Assembly (NCBI GenBank): GCA_024734555.1
Contig: JANPWX010019815.1
Location: 1,690,359 to 1,754,358, forward strand
DNA from: Trochalopteron elliotii
Taxonomy: Eukaryota; Chordata; Aves; Passeriformes; Leiothrichidae
Reading direction: 5' to 3'
Length of the DNA: 64,000 bases
Part shown: positions 24,568 to 37,600 of the stretch, in pieces
How the letters are laid out: each line of letters opens with the position of its first letter
Position numbering within the stretch: position 1 is the first letter of the stretch
Position numbers and translations under genes: made by a program
Notes under the pieces: generated by a model
What the model saw: only the letters and a program-made list of their open reading frames with translations
What the model was told of the DNA's origin: nothing
Databases searched by the model: none

Positions 24568-25489
24568 GATTTGTTCTTTCTTCTTCAAGAGCACTCCCTC
24601 TGCATTAATATGTTTTCCTTCCAGCCTGATGAATATGTAACATTTCAACAAATGAGTGTCAAATCAGTCAATTTCAGCTGGCATGTAAAGGTGAAATTCA
24701 CTCTTAGTCCCTAAGGGCTAGAGTAGGCCTCTCTGCTAATTAAATACCACTTAGACCCTATTTTGTTGGATTAAGTAGGATTTAAATGGTACACAGGGAT
24801 TGTCCTAGGCTGGTGCACAGCAGGTTTACTTCCTCCTCCCACATGTGTGCTGGCCAGCTAGAGTAGTGACCAAAAGTCACAGCAGCTACCACTTCTCATA
24901 ATTCTCGTAAAGAAACACCTGAATTTTAATTGCATTGTCATTTATTATGAAGGGAAATTGCCACTTTGTTCTGGAGGAAGTGGGTTACATTTTGAGTTGT
25001 TTCAGGTTTTTTCCATTCAGTTTTCATTACCTTCTTCAGTGACAGAAAAGCAGCCATTTGCATATTCAAAAAATACACTAAAAATATAAAGCTTGCCTGC
25101 ATCATGAGACCAATGGAGGCCCTAAAACCTAACCATAATCAATTATTAAAGGAAATTAGAAGCACTCAGAAAGAATTTAAAGAGGTCTGTAAAAAAGATG
25201 TGCAAACTAATAGAAAGGGACCTTAAAATACATCAAACCAGGCAGCCAAATGGGGAGACAGTGGGACCATCTGGCAGCACGTGTGTGAAAGAGACACTCA
25301 GGAATGATAAAGCAATGGAAGAAAAGTTCAGTGAATTATGTGAGTTGGCTTTTCCAGATGAAATGTTGCAGGGCTCCTTATAGCAGAGATGTCAGAAAAA
25401 TTGGATCAAGGTGAAGGAAATATACAGGAAAGTAAGACCAAATAAGTATTAGTTAGATGTTAGATGCAAACAGTATCTAGTGTTCCAGT

Positions 25490-26890
25490 CACTTGAGAAT
25501 ACTGGGAGAACACAACTGGGAAATTGGTATCAGAGCCACTTGCCAAGGTGCCCAAGCTGTTGTTGCCAGAGGACTGGCAGACTGCAGTATAATTCCTGCC
25601 TGTGGAAAAGGCAACCCTTTGAGCTACAGATTAGGGAGTCTTGCCATAAGAGCCAATGAGAGAAAAGTAAGATCCCTGAGAACCAGGATAAGTGTGTGCT
25701 CTTGGGTGAGAGTCAGCATGGCTTCAGTTGTGAATGGAGAAAAAGGATCTGCTGGACACAAATCTCTAATGAAGATCAGTATTACAAGATATTCAAGAAA
25801 CTGCAGGACTACAGGAACAATCTTTACAGCTTGAAAGGTGACTAAAGGGTTGGAAGCAAAATGGTCATCTTTCAGGATGGAGAGAAGTCAGCAGTATGGT
25901 TCCCTATGGGGTTAGGTTTTTTGGCATTTTCATCCGTGGCATGAGGAAGAGTAAAAACTGAGGTCTCCATCTATGTGGGTAACATTAAGCACTTCTGGTT
26001 AACTCCTGCCTCAATTGGCAAGAAACACAAAACTGAGTGATTAGACAAGACGTTTAAATGAAAAACTTTGATGTAGGTAAATGTCCAGTATTATAGCTAT
26101 AAAAATAGCCTGAACCATTCCTTTGAGATACTAAATTTGCAACTGGCAGTCACAGAACTGAAGTTCCTAGCCCTATGAGAGTTACTAACTGCTGTGAGAA
26201 TAGCAGGGGAAAAAAGCACCAAAAACTGATGAATGTTTTTGGAAGACATAATTTTTCCCATTTTTGGAACTGGTGTAACCACTACATGAGCATTGTATTC
26301 ATTTATGGTTGCTGTATTCTTATGAACAATGTCGTGGAATTGCAGTTTAACACATTGAAAATAGAAAATAAAACAAGGCGATAGACTACGTGTCTTACAA
26401 GATGAAATTGAAAAGGTTGATAATTCAGATTGAAAAGAAAGAGACTGAGATAACTATAGTTTAAAAAATCCTGAAGGTGATGGATAAGCTGCATGGGGAG
26501 CTCTTCTTAAAACCCTGCAGTACTGCAAAGAGGACATCCTTGGTATGGCTAATGTGGAAATTAATTTAAAAGACATAAAAGTAAGCAATTTAGGCAGATG
26601 GTCATGAGGTTCTGAAGTTTGCTTCTGGAGGAGGTACTATCAGAAGAATTGAAAAGCAGTTAGACAACTTTATTGACAATTTATAAATACATAATAAAAG
26701 GCTTGGGAAAGAGATACTTCAGCACAAATAAAAATTTTGTGCCTTCTGAGGGAGTAAAAGAATGAATTGCAAAAAGTAACCAGGTGTACACTGTCTCCCT
26801 TAACAGCATCTTGTTTTTGCCCTTTTCAGACAAAGTGATAGGTCCTGGGGTTGGGAGAAGTCTGACTTAGTAAGATGTCTTTTATGTTCT
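25490..26890 (+). mobile_element. Ancient CR1/L3-like LINE relic
   Basis: Contains the reverse-transcriptase-region phrase GAGAGTCAGCATGGCTTCA (the 'SQHGF' motif of CR1-type elements) near 25710, then a degenerate stretch resembling the GVPQGS-to-FNIF region near 25890-25940. The far end (26830-26900) resembles a worn CR1-type 3' UTR. Frames are destroyed throughout. Boundaries are uncertain and the relic may begin as early as 25190. Confidence 0.55.
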
Positions 26891-28300
26891 TATGTCTAAT
26901 GGAGTAGTGTTGGTTTGTAAACTCATACAGGCACACACAACATCTTATGCTACAACAGTAGCACAGAAAAGCCCTGTGTTTCAAGAGATGCTGGAAAATC
27001 TATGTTTAAGAAGTCATTGTTGCATATACCCATGCATTTTAGAACACAAATTATTATTCTCTTAGTTATTACTGCACAGGGAAAATGTGAGAACTACGTG
27101 TCATGGTAAGTCTAAAACAGCAGGTTCATGGTAACCCCTAGGGTACACTGGAAAGGTGTATTAATGTTTCAGGGCTTCGTTAGACTGGGGAGACATAGTT
27201 GTAAATTATGACCAGGTTCCCCAACAGCATGCGCATCCACTCAGAAACACAGTCACTGCTGTCTGTTGTGGCTGCCCACAGATACTTATTTGAGCATTTA
27301 CTTGGAAGGTGCCATATTAATAATTTTAAGCAGATATGCTGTAAAATAATCTCCAATAATTATATGCAAGGGAATGTCATGAGCTTTCTATTAAATAAGG
27401 ATTTTAACTTACATGTATATCCAACTATTCATTTTTACTTTGGGATTTTAAAAATGTTTTCCTATTTTTTATTTAGTTTCTATGTTTCAGCTATTTTCTG
27501 TGTGGTAAATGGATTGGTTTGAGTCTGTGGTCTAAGTACAGAGCTAAATTTTTTGTGATGCCCTAATTCTTAGCACAAATTTGATTCAAAAAAAGGTTTT
27601 CCTGGATTTAAAGTAACAAACTTTGAAAAGCTTATCTTCTGTGGCAGTGGATAGAATGAAACGCATCCTAGAAAAATATACATATTTTAAGAAAAGGTTA
27701 AAATAAGAATGAGGAGGCTACTTTTGTTGGTTGTACACAGAGGCCATAATGAGAAGGGGAATTTCATTAGATGAAAGTCAAAAGGACTTAAGGCTCATAA
27801 AATGATGATGAAAATATCAAATCTCAAAATAAAATAATAGAAGTAGCAGGACTAAGACCATACCATTCAAGTCAGTAACAGTGAATTTTTCCACTCATTT
27901 GAATGGGAGCAGAATCAATTCCCTGAAAACTTCTGTTATCAATTACTTGAAACAATCTAATATTTCCCAGGGTCAAGAAGAATTTACTGTGAAAGAAATC
28001 CCTGACCCTAAAAAAAGTGCATGTCATAGCTGTTGTGGTAAATGGTACCAACCGACATAGCACAATGGAGCCTCTTGGTACTGCTGCAGAAAACGAGGAC
28101 TTGCTTTGACTGGAAGCTGCTTCTAATTTTCTCGGGGGAAAAAAAAATGTTACTTTGAAGTATTGTAGGCTTGACATTTTTGGCACATAACTTGAGGAAG
28201 TGCTGGTATGCATTTAAGTGTCTTATACTCACTGGTACTCAGTTAGTTTTAATGAGCACACATGTATCTATTAAAATAGACCTTGAACCTGAGAACCTAA
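26891..28300. other. Intergenic upstream of MINAR2
   Basis: AT-rich with no CpG island and no recognisable gene. If the MINAR2 promoter is here, it is of the CpG-poor type. Confidence 0.45.
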
Positions 28301-28519
28301 GCCAGGCACTTACAGAAACTTGTCCTGTCTGCTCTGCCACTTCTAAACAATCTTTTATCATTGGTAGATGATATGAGTGAGCCTGATACCAAACAGGGGT
28401 CAGATACAGTTTCAGGAAACTGTCGTATCCTTCTTCACGTCATTAATAATAGAAAGAGCATGCACAGTCAGGAAGCAGAAGCTGGGGCTGTTTTCATTAT
28501 TACTCTACAGCACAGAAAC

Positions 28520-28690
28520 ATGGACCTCTCTGTTTTGCCAAACAACAACCATCCTGATAAATTCCTGCAACTGGAGGTTAAATCTTTAGTGAAAAGCTCT
28601 ACCTTTCTACCAGCCAACTTTCTACCAGCAAAATTCCCAGAAGCAGCTTTACCTGGAGTGCAGCGGTGGCACAACAGGATCTATTTACAG
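28520..28690 (+). CDS. MINAR2: MINAR2 first coding exon
   Basis: Encodes residues 1-57 and ends at CAG|GTAAGG. An acceptor-like TTATTACTCTACAG lies ten bases before the ATG, so a separate 5' non-coding exon is possible. The frame stays open upstream to 28301, so a longer product starting at 28373 (49 extra residues) cannot be excluded, although that stretch is unlike the family. Confidence 0.93.
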
Positions 28691-31600
28691 GTAAGGTCTA
28701 AAAGAGGCTGACATTTTCCTGATTTTTCTACCTTGTTTTAAGGATCAGGAGAAAAATTACGTGAAGTTGATACATCAGCTGTAGTTTCAGATTCCTGCAT
28801 CTCTTAATGGGAAATGTTAATATTCCTATATATTTTCCCATTGACCTCAGCAAGGATCAGGCTCCATGGAAGAGTTACTCTCTTCACTGACTTTATTTCA
28901 GTGTATTAGGCTCTTTGTAACATCTTCATTGCATTTTCCAGAAAGTCTACTGAAGTCAAATACCACTTAATTGTACTAAAGTTGCACATGGAATATGCTC
29001 TCTGAAGAAGTGAGAAAAGCCCCAGATTTAAAACTGAAAGTGAAGTCATATATATCCCTTTAAACTTGATGAAAAGGCACATTAGAGGGACATTAGAGAT
29101 TCTTGCTACAAACATATGTTTACATAGCTCACCATAACTTCCTTTTTATCTTCCCCCGTTTTTTTTTCTAATTCAACTTTGGCCTTCCTATTATACTGGA
29201 AGACAACTGTTGAAAGTGTGAAGCATGCTGAACTGCACTAATCCAGGTTATTATATAGAAGTAGCAGCAGTTCCTTGGTAAAAATGTAAATGTGCACTAC
29301 CTAGCAGAGGCCCTGGAACTGGCGGAGAAGTTCACGTCTGGATCAGCAGCAGTACAGCTGCATCAGCTCACACCCCTCTGGGCCCCATTTGCTGCTCCAC
29401 AGTGCTCCTTCCCTGCTGCCTGGGGAGCCAGTCGCCTTTCCCCACGCCTAGCATGAGCAAAAGCTCCAAGGTCTGGTTCTTGTCAAGGGATGGAGACATT
29501 CATAAGTGGTTGGGGGGTGGGGGGGGGGATGGAGAGGGGTCTACGTTCTCAGGATCCTTGGGGTGGGGGTCTGATTCCCCAGGGGGGTGAGGAGTAAGCG
29601 CTAAGAAAGCTTGAACCTGGGGGAAGGGAGGAGAATGATGCTGAAAGTCTCCCACAGCTATTTCCTGTTGCACTTCTCCCTTTTCAGACATTTCTCCCCA
29701 TCAGCTCTCTAAACCCCTTTGCTCCCTCCCAGAGTCCATTCCAGTCCTCGTCCAATTGCAGAAGTCCTCCCTCCCGTGACACCCGTTTCCATGCTCCCCC
29801 CTTACTTTCCCTAGCTTCTTCCCTACCCCAGACACCCTTCCCTGTGCCTGCTCCAGCGCCTCCAGCCACTCCGTTCGTGTTGTATAATCTTTGCTGGCGG
29901 CTCCCCAAGGAGCGCTGAGGCGGGGAACGCGCCGCCGCCTGTAGCGTCCCATGCAAACAGCCCTAACCAAGGGACGGAGCCTGAAGGATCCCAAACTGTG
30001 GGGCATGGTGCAATGCTGGCCTCACCCTCTCCCCCCACCTAAGCCCCTCTTTTGTGCAGGAGGGAGGGAGGCAGCCACACACAGAGCCTCCTCCGCAGCA
30101 GGGATCCTTCTCTCCATTGTTGTCAATCCGGACGCGCTGTCACCGAGCCAGAGTTGCAGAGCTGCGGGAGGATTAAAAATGTGTAGGAAGTCCTGTGCTT
30201 TTTGACTTGTGCTCTGCTTTTTTGCCACCAGCGAGAAGGTTTTCCTGGAACTCCGTGTCCCAACACCGGGACGGCTGTTTCAAAGGAAATGTCTGTACTT
30301 AACATGCCTCCAAAAACGGAGTTTGCAAAGTGGTATATTTTAGAAGTGTTAAACCTAGGACACAATCTATACTTTTAAGTGTAGTCATTAGTGAATTCAA
30401 GCTGTCCAGACAAAATTCATTGTGCCATTCTCTCTCCCTTAGGAGCTCGTCTTCTTTCCCCCCTTTTGCTGACAATCAAAAAAAGGGAAAAGTACTGATG
30501 AGTTCCAGACATTAGAAGAAACACAATGGCACAGTGGAGAACTAATGGTGCAGGAATAATATATTTCACTTTAAGATGAGAGAGATAATGGGGTTAAGGG
30601 TTAGTTAATTCAGAAATTGAAAAAGGGGAGCAGGAGGGGGAGAGAAAATTAATTTCAGAACTTGTGTGCATGATTGAAAGATTCCTAAAGTCATTAAACC
30701 TTGAGAGTAGCCCAAATTCCCTCTTTAGAAGTTAATATTCTTTTAAAAAACTAATGCTACTCAGGGCTCCCTATGCGAAGTGACTGCTCAGTGGTATGTT
30801 TGTGGTCTCTTCCAAACCTTTATTATGAGATCACTTAAATTCAAATGTACTGAAGTGCTTATATGTTTTCTCCACCTATAAGTTTTAAAATTTGTTTCCA
30901 TTATAAAAAGCAGCTTTGTGTAATGACAAAAAACTGCTGGTCTTTCTCCTTACTTTCCTCTTTGGTATTAGGGAAACTAAACAGCTTCTCTGCCTAACAT
31001 GTACTTTCATCGTCTGCTTTGACTAAAACAAACCATAAAGCAGTCCAGGAATTTTGGCCCTTCCTTGTGAAAAGCAGCATAAAAAGCACAGACTTTGTCC
31101 TGCAAATGGGTCAGTGCTGACTGCATCCTGCTCTTCCTGACAATTTCCAGTCCTGCTGGACTCTTTGCCCCACAATATGTTTTAATGCCCAGCACACATT
31201 TGATGATTAATCCTCCATATCTGTTTCTCATGCATGTCTCCCCTGCAGTCAACCTGGTAGTTTTTTTCAATTCTCAGACTTCTCATTCTTGTTTATATTT
31301 CCATTTTCCCCCCCTATTTTTGGAAGACAGAAGAGAGCATTCAGTCTTAGCAGTGTGCTACTTCTTGGCATGATGGTTTTTTGGCCTTACATGTGAGTTA
31401 ACACCTGTGTCACTTCTTTGCTTGTTTCTCAGTATACCAGGACAATAGGTTTTTTAAAATCTGTAAATTAGGTGCTGGGTTAGAGTCACTTCTTTGTTCC
31501 CTGGCTCATACATGCATGATGTATTTCTATTCTCTCCCTTATTCTTCCCCAGACATCTGCAACTGGCCACAATAAGAGCCAGCTGCAAGGTTGGCAGGAG

Positions 31601-34600
31601 CTTTGGTCTGAGACTCTACAATAAAGTTTTTATATAATGCACTCACAGCCCTGCATAACTGCATTACCAATGACAGATAAAACACCTTTTTTAACTAAAC
31701 AATCCATTGCCACAAGTAGTCTCAATGATGCCCGATTAAAATAGTCCATATGAATATTCACTTTTCTCTAAATATCCCTGTCACTTTGACTGAAGTGTTT
31801 ATAACTGTCAACTGATCTCTTTCCTGCCCATGTCAGGTGGCTTTTCAGTTTTGCAGTACCTGAGACTGCCTTAATGTCTCTGACACAGAATCCAGATCCC
31901 TTTCATTTCCTTCCTTAAGAAAAGTTTCATTCCTGGAATCATGGAATCATAGTAAGGTTTGAGTTGGAAAGGAGCTTACAGGTCATCTGGTTCCAACTCC
32001 TCTGCCATAGGCAGAGATGTCTTTCACTTGAGCAGGTGTCTTCAAAACCCTGTTCAGCCTGGCTTTGAACACTGTCAGGGATGAGACATTCACAACTTCT
32101 GGGCAACCTGTTCCAGTGTCTTACCATCCTCACAGGGAAGAATGTCATCCTTATAGCTAATCTAAACCTGCCCTCTTCCAGTTTAAAGCCATTTCCCTTG
32201 TCTTATTTTTCTAAAAATTCTCTCTTCAGCCTTCTTGTCAGACATCTGACAAGATGTATGTATGTAGTAGAAGGCTGCTACATGGCCTTCTACTTCTGTA
32301 GTCTTCTCTTCCCCAGGCTGAACAACCTCAGCTCGCTCAAAATGCCTTCATAGGAGAAGACATCTTCTGATCATCTTTGCAGCCTTGTCTGGACCTGCTC
32401 AAGCTTCTCAGGAATCTTTGATGTGAGCTGTGTGCCCTACGGTCTTTCATAATTCCTTTTGCACCTTTGATTAATCCTTGCCTTCCCTATAGCTTTTCCA
32501 TCACATCTCCTATGAGATGTGGTTTGTTGAACGAAGCTCTCAAGTGCTAATATTCTTCATAGCAAAAGAGCTTTTTTATTTTCCAAATATCTAGCAATAC
32601 CTATACAGTTGATACACCTACCACAGGGATTCTTGGCTACACCCTATCAGTTTTTTGTCTGTCAGACCTTTTGTCTGCCTTCAAAATAGTTCTCTACATC
32701 AGAAAAATCTCCTTATGAGTGCAGGCAGGGGTCTTGAACAATCTGTTACAATCTGTTTGCACAACAGTGGGTTATAGTATTAAACAAGCTACTAACAAAT
32801 ATAGTGACCACCATGCTAGTTACTTTCATTAGGATTGAGAAAGCTGTTATGAAACAAATCCTGTAGTATCTAGTGGCTGTAGGTTTCTGTAGGACTGCCT
32901 TGGTTAAAATTTTGAGCTGTAGCTGCCCACCAACAGCATTTCTTACTTTTCCTGAACATCATTGCCAGCATCAGGTGGAAACTGGGGCTGGCCATAGGAG
33001 CAGAAAAACTGGTTCTGTGACAGCCTGGGCCCAGATAGGAAGGCTGGGTGTCACCACAGGATTTTGGAGGCAAAAGTCCCTTTGGCAATGAAATTGATGA
33101 GAGACAGGCACGATCTGGTGCCCCAAAAAAGAACCACTTCAATAAGAAGCAAATCAACAAACAGCAAACCCATCTCAGAATAGAGTGCACCAAAAAAGGC
33201 GAGGGGCAAGGGGTTACAATAACTTCTATAGGGTAGGATAAGGGCAGAGTCTGAGGGCAGGGAACCAGCTGGGAGAGAGGATTAGGAATATGCAAATTAT
33301 TGTGGCAAAAAGCAACCAATAGTAACAAGGGGAAAAGAGAACTTTCTAGTTTAATCTGCATGGGGAGCTCCCATGAGGCCTTGCAGGTGAGATTTCTCTC
33401 ACCCTGACCAGGGGGATTTTTGCTCATGACCTTAGCTCAAGGCTTTCTTCAACCCCAAAAAGTTCTGTCTGGGGGGAAAGGAAAGAAAAGCTTGAGTTCC
33501 AGGAAGTAAATTTCCTCAATTGCTTAACTGTCTCTTTGTTCTCTTCTTTCAGGTAGATGGGCTTGAAACCAAGGTCTAACCTTAGCTGTTGATATCCTGG
33601 GTTTGAGGGGTGATACCTCATATCACAGGCTAAGAAAAAAATAGTTAGGCTCTTGGGCTGTTTCAGTGCTATCAACAACTATAGCAGTGGGAACAGAAGG
33701 ATGAAGTCAAGATAAAAATGAGATTAAAATGTTTCCTAGTAATAAAGATGTTATTATAATTTTAGCTACATGTATTGTGATATATGCATAAATTGCATTA
33801 TAAAATAATCAGCAAGAAAAAACATGGAGTAGGCACACGTTGAATCAATGATGGAAATGACATTGACCCTCTATAGATCTTTGAGCTTTTCACATAATAC
33901 TAGTACTTGTACATGACAGCTCTCTGGGTCTGTCAAAGTGGGACATAATTTTCTCAGTGCAAAATGAGTTATTAACCAGTTATAACAGTGTTCTTGCTCA
34001 TGAGCTTTATGTAGATCAAACATAGTCATGTTTTTCAAAGTTGAGCACTTTTCATCTTGTTAAATAAGTATTTCACAAACGTATTTCATCTACAGTTTTC
34101 AGTGTTGTTCATAACTACTGCTCCTTTCATTATTTGCTGTTCGCTCCTTCCACTCAGTGAATAATAACATAAGTTGCCTTTGATTTTTTCTGTTCCACCC
34201 TCATCCACTCTGACTTCTTATATACAGTGTGTATTGTATGAATTCTGTAATGGATATTGATACCTAAATTTACAATAATTTTCTCTTTCTTTGAATGTTT
34301 GCTGCATGAGTCAGAGTCTGTGGCAAAAGTTGGGAGGTGTTTTGAATCTTAAAAGAAAATGTAAAGAAGTAGTGTTTGCAAGAATTAATACTAGTAAGCA
34401 TATTTTATGTTATCTAATCTTAAGTTTCTCTGCCTCTAGAAATACATAGGTTTAGTGCAATATGGTTCCTATTTCTTTGAATGATTTCTTAGACCTAAAA
34501 CTTTAGGGGTTTGCATGCAATTCCAGCTTCTGTCCTTTCCTTTCCCTAACTAGTCTTTAGGACATATCTACTGTAGCAGTTTTACAATCAAGTGTCTGCT

Positions 34601-37600
34601 GTACTCAAGTACATTCTCCCAATCAGTTTGCTACTTCAATGCCTGTTCTCCAGAATTTCTGCAAACTATTTCTTACCTCAAATTCCAGTCCAGTTCTGAT
34701 AAAACCCAGTTGCCCCTCCCAATCTATTCCCTCTCTAATCTGCTCCATGCCACCACACCTTCCTCATGCCCATTAAAAGAAAGGTACTTCAGACAGTAGG
34801 GGAAAAGAGTGTTGCCACAAAGCACTGTTTTTATGAACAAATTTTCACATCATGCCCTCTATAACAAGTTTTGGAGAATTTTATCTAAAACAGCTTTAAA
34901 AATCACTGTCAAGTCACATTCTTTTCACAACATTTTAGCCTAGGGAGACCAATCATCCCCTGGTGAGACAGTTCGCGTTCTTCCACAAAATGTTCTCCAA
35001 GTTCAACTATTTAGCAAGCCTGAGGGAAAAGTCATTAAGGTCAATGACAAATCTTAAATAAGAAATAAAGTAAATAAAATAAAATGCAGTCAGAAAGAAA
35101 AGGCAGTTAAAAACACCAGCTCAGCTGAAATCTGGCCAGTACAGCCCAGAGGGCTTCAGTGCCAGCTGTAATTGCAATGCAGAGTATTATTGTCAGGGGA
35201 TACATGAAGACTAAGGATCAACATATGGAAATTATGAACTAACAGAAGGATGGGAGGTCACTGAGGATCCACCCACCTACTAATGGCAATTATTGATGGG
35301 AAACATGCTTAGTCACTCCTGCAGGATTTAGTGATAGGAATGCCAGCATGATGCTTCCTCCTAAAGTTTCTTAGACAAAGTCTGTTGTTTTCTCTTCTGC
35401 ACCTTCACTTTCTGAAGGAAATCAGTCCTTATACTTCCTTCTACACCTGCCTGCCTCAGACCAGTGTACACAAGTCTATACATGCACAGACACTGCAGTC
35501 ATGGAGTAGGTGATGGCACACAGCAGCCGACTTCCACTGAAAGTGGATTCACCAGCCCACAAAGAGGGCAGAAAAGTACTTAAGCAGAAGAAGCCAACAG
35601 TTTGCTATCATCTTAGGGACCTTCACTGACTTGATGAAGTGTCCAAGCAGTTGCCAGAGCCAGTGTGCAGCAGGTCAGATGCCCTGAGCTCCCACGAGAA
35701 AGGTGCAAGGAGAAGCAGGACATGCCCCCTAGCCCTTTTGCAGCTGAAGTTTATCCAGCCTGTGGTACCTTAAAACCTGTAGATCTCAGTAAAAGTGACA
35801 AATTCAGGGAAAGTCATCCTTACATGGAAGTAAGTTTCTCAAGACCCAGCTTCTTCATTGGCTGTTTATTATGTGCATTTTACCTTATGTGCATCTTGCA
35901 GCAGGTGCTACCCACACCTTTGTGATTTCTGAGAGGAGGAGAGGGGTGGAGTTTGCTCCTTCCCAGTATACCTGACACAGGACCCTTGGGTCAGGCCAAG
36001 GCTCCCCTCAACTCAACATAAAGATCCTAAGGACAAAAGTACTTATGAGGAGGGATGAATTTGCACTGTGTTGGTTCTAAAATCCTGAGAGATGGGAGAG
36101 GTGTTAGTGTAAGACAAAGGCTCTCCAAAAAGCAGGTCTTTTGGATAGCAGACACACTGTGGTACCATAGATCAGGGACAGGTTAATTGAAAGTCTTGGG
36201 GACAGAAGGTTGTGACAAATATGGGACAGTTTGGACTAAAGAGACTGATTGCATTCCTCCAAGCAATTACAGATTGAAAAGTATTGTAACTAGTACTTTA
36301 CAGACCCCTAAAGAGGCCCTTAGTGCTGTTTTAAGAGGCAGCTTGTGATTTCTCAAAACATATGATCCCACCAGGGCTGTTCTTCTTCTTCCTCCCTTAA
36401 CACTGCTAAAAGATCTTATTTAATAGCTTTTGTTATTGGGAGACTGCTCAGATATTTAATTAACTGTGAATTATGACAGTGCCCTCAGTTGAATGAAGAG
36501 CCTCTTCGACATCCTGACATGGGTCTAGCATTTAAGAGTGTGAGCAGAACTGTGGGACACACCCCTGCTATCAGAGATGCATTTCCAGTTGAGGTTGACA
36601 TTTACACTCCATTCCACCTGTGATCATTCTGTTTGTCCTTACATCTTTGCTTCTGCATCACACATCCATGGCTTTAACCAGAACCATAATGTTCTACTGC
36701 AGTTCTCCACAGCACTGTTTCATAGTTTCATACTATGGAACAGTTCTCCATAGCACTGTTTCATACTGCAGTTCACATAGCACCAAGCAGAGGCTTTCTT
36801 CCAGCAGGCATTGTAATGTCAGTTCACATTTACAAAAGAACTTAATGTTCAGATTGTACCCACCTGCTTTCCCTAGAAGGACGAAATCTGTCCGGATTGA
36901 GCAGTCAGTCTCCCTCATTGTAGAAGTTTGTCAGAAGGAGAAAAATGGTTGCATGTGTAGTTTTAAAATTATTCTGTTGCATTACAAGTGATAATTCTGG
37001 AAGGGGGCCTGTATTGTAGGAAATGCATATGAAAGCCAGGTTCTGATCTAACTTGTGTCTTACAGAGAGAAAAGAAAACTGTCACTGAGCTGCCAGGCTT
37101 TGACTTGAACATGGTCAGTCAAGAAATAATAGACAAATCCCTGGGGAAACACATTACTCCCATCACCCTGAAATCCACAATCAAGAGCAACCCATTGTAC
37201 AGTGATATCCATGTGGATGATGACTGGGAGGAGCAGAAAAAGAGCCCTTCCTGGACTGTGCAAGACTATGACAGACAGTCACTGCACTCTAACTTGGCCA
37301 GCCACATAAAGGTAATTGGCTGTTGTGCTGAGTTTAAGCAAGTGAATTGCTGTGAGCTGTGTGGTGCATGCATAAACCACTGTGCAGGTTTTTAGGTGGG
37401 ATGACAGAAGTAAATATGGAGGTATTTTCTGGTACAGATATGACACTAACAGGAGTCTGATCAGGAAAGAAGTCTACATATCTGGCAAGACTCCAGGAAT
37501 TTAAATTTTACAGTACATGACCTCTGATTAGAGAAACTCTTAAACCTCAACACTGTACAACTCAGCTTCCATGTTTACACAGAGAAAAGCTACAAATGTG

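Larger units (their letters stand above)
22879..25189. other. Intergenic, ADAMTS19 to MINAR2, first part
   Basis: No gene seen. It contains a 13-bp perfect hairpin (23415-23444) and a 41-base poly(T) run (24526-24566). The frames spanning the poly(T) (24197-24640 + and 24373-24651 -) are artefacts of that homopolymer. Confidence 0.5.
28691..37065 (+). other. MINAR2: MINAR2 intron 1
   Basis: About 8.4 kb. It contains a GC-rich segment (29300-30240), a minus-strand CR1 fragment (31935-32415) and an unclassified repeat-like block (about 32860-33690). Elsewhere there are only short open frames and a small minisatellite at 36700-36783. Confidence 0.85.

Noticed and set aside
24197..24651. Frames with poly-Phe or poly-Lys tracts
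   Set aside because: Created by the poly(T) run; no conserved protein content.
32870..33427. 185-codon minus-strand frame as a gene
   Set aside because: No recognisable domain, no splice or promoter context, and the region looks repeat-like.
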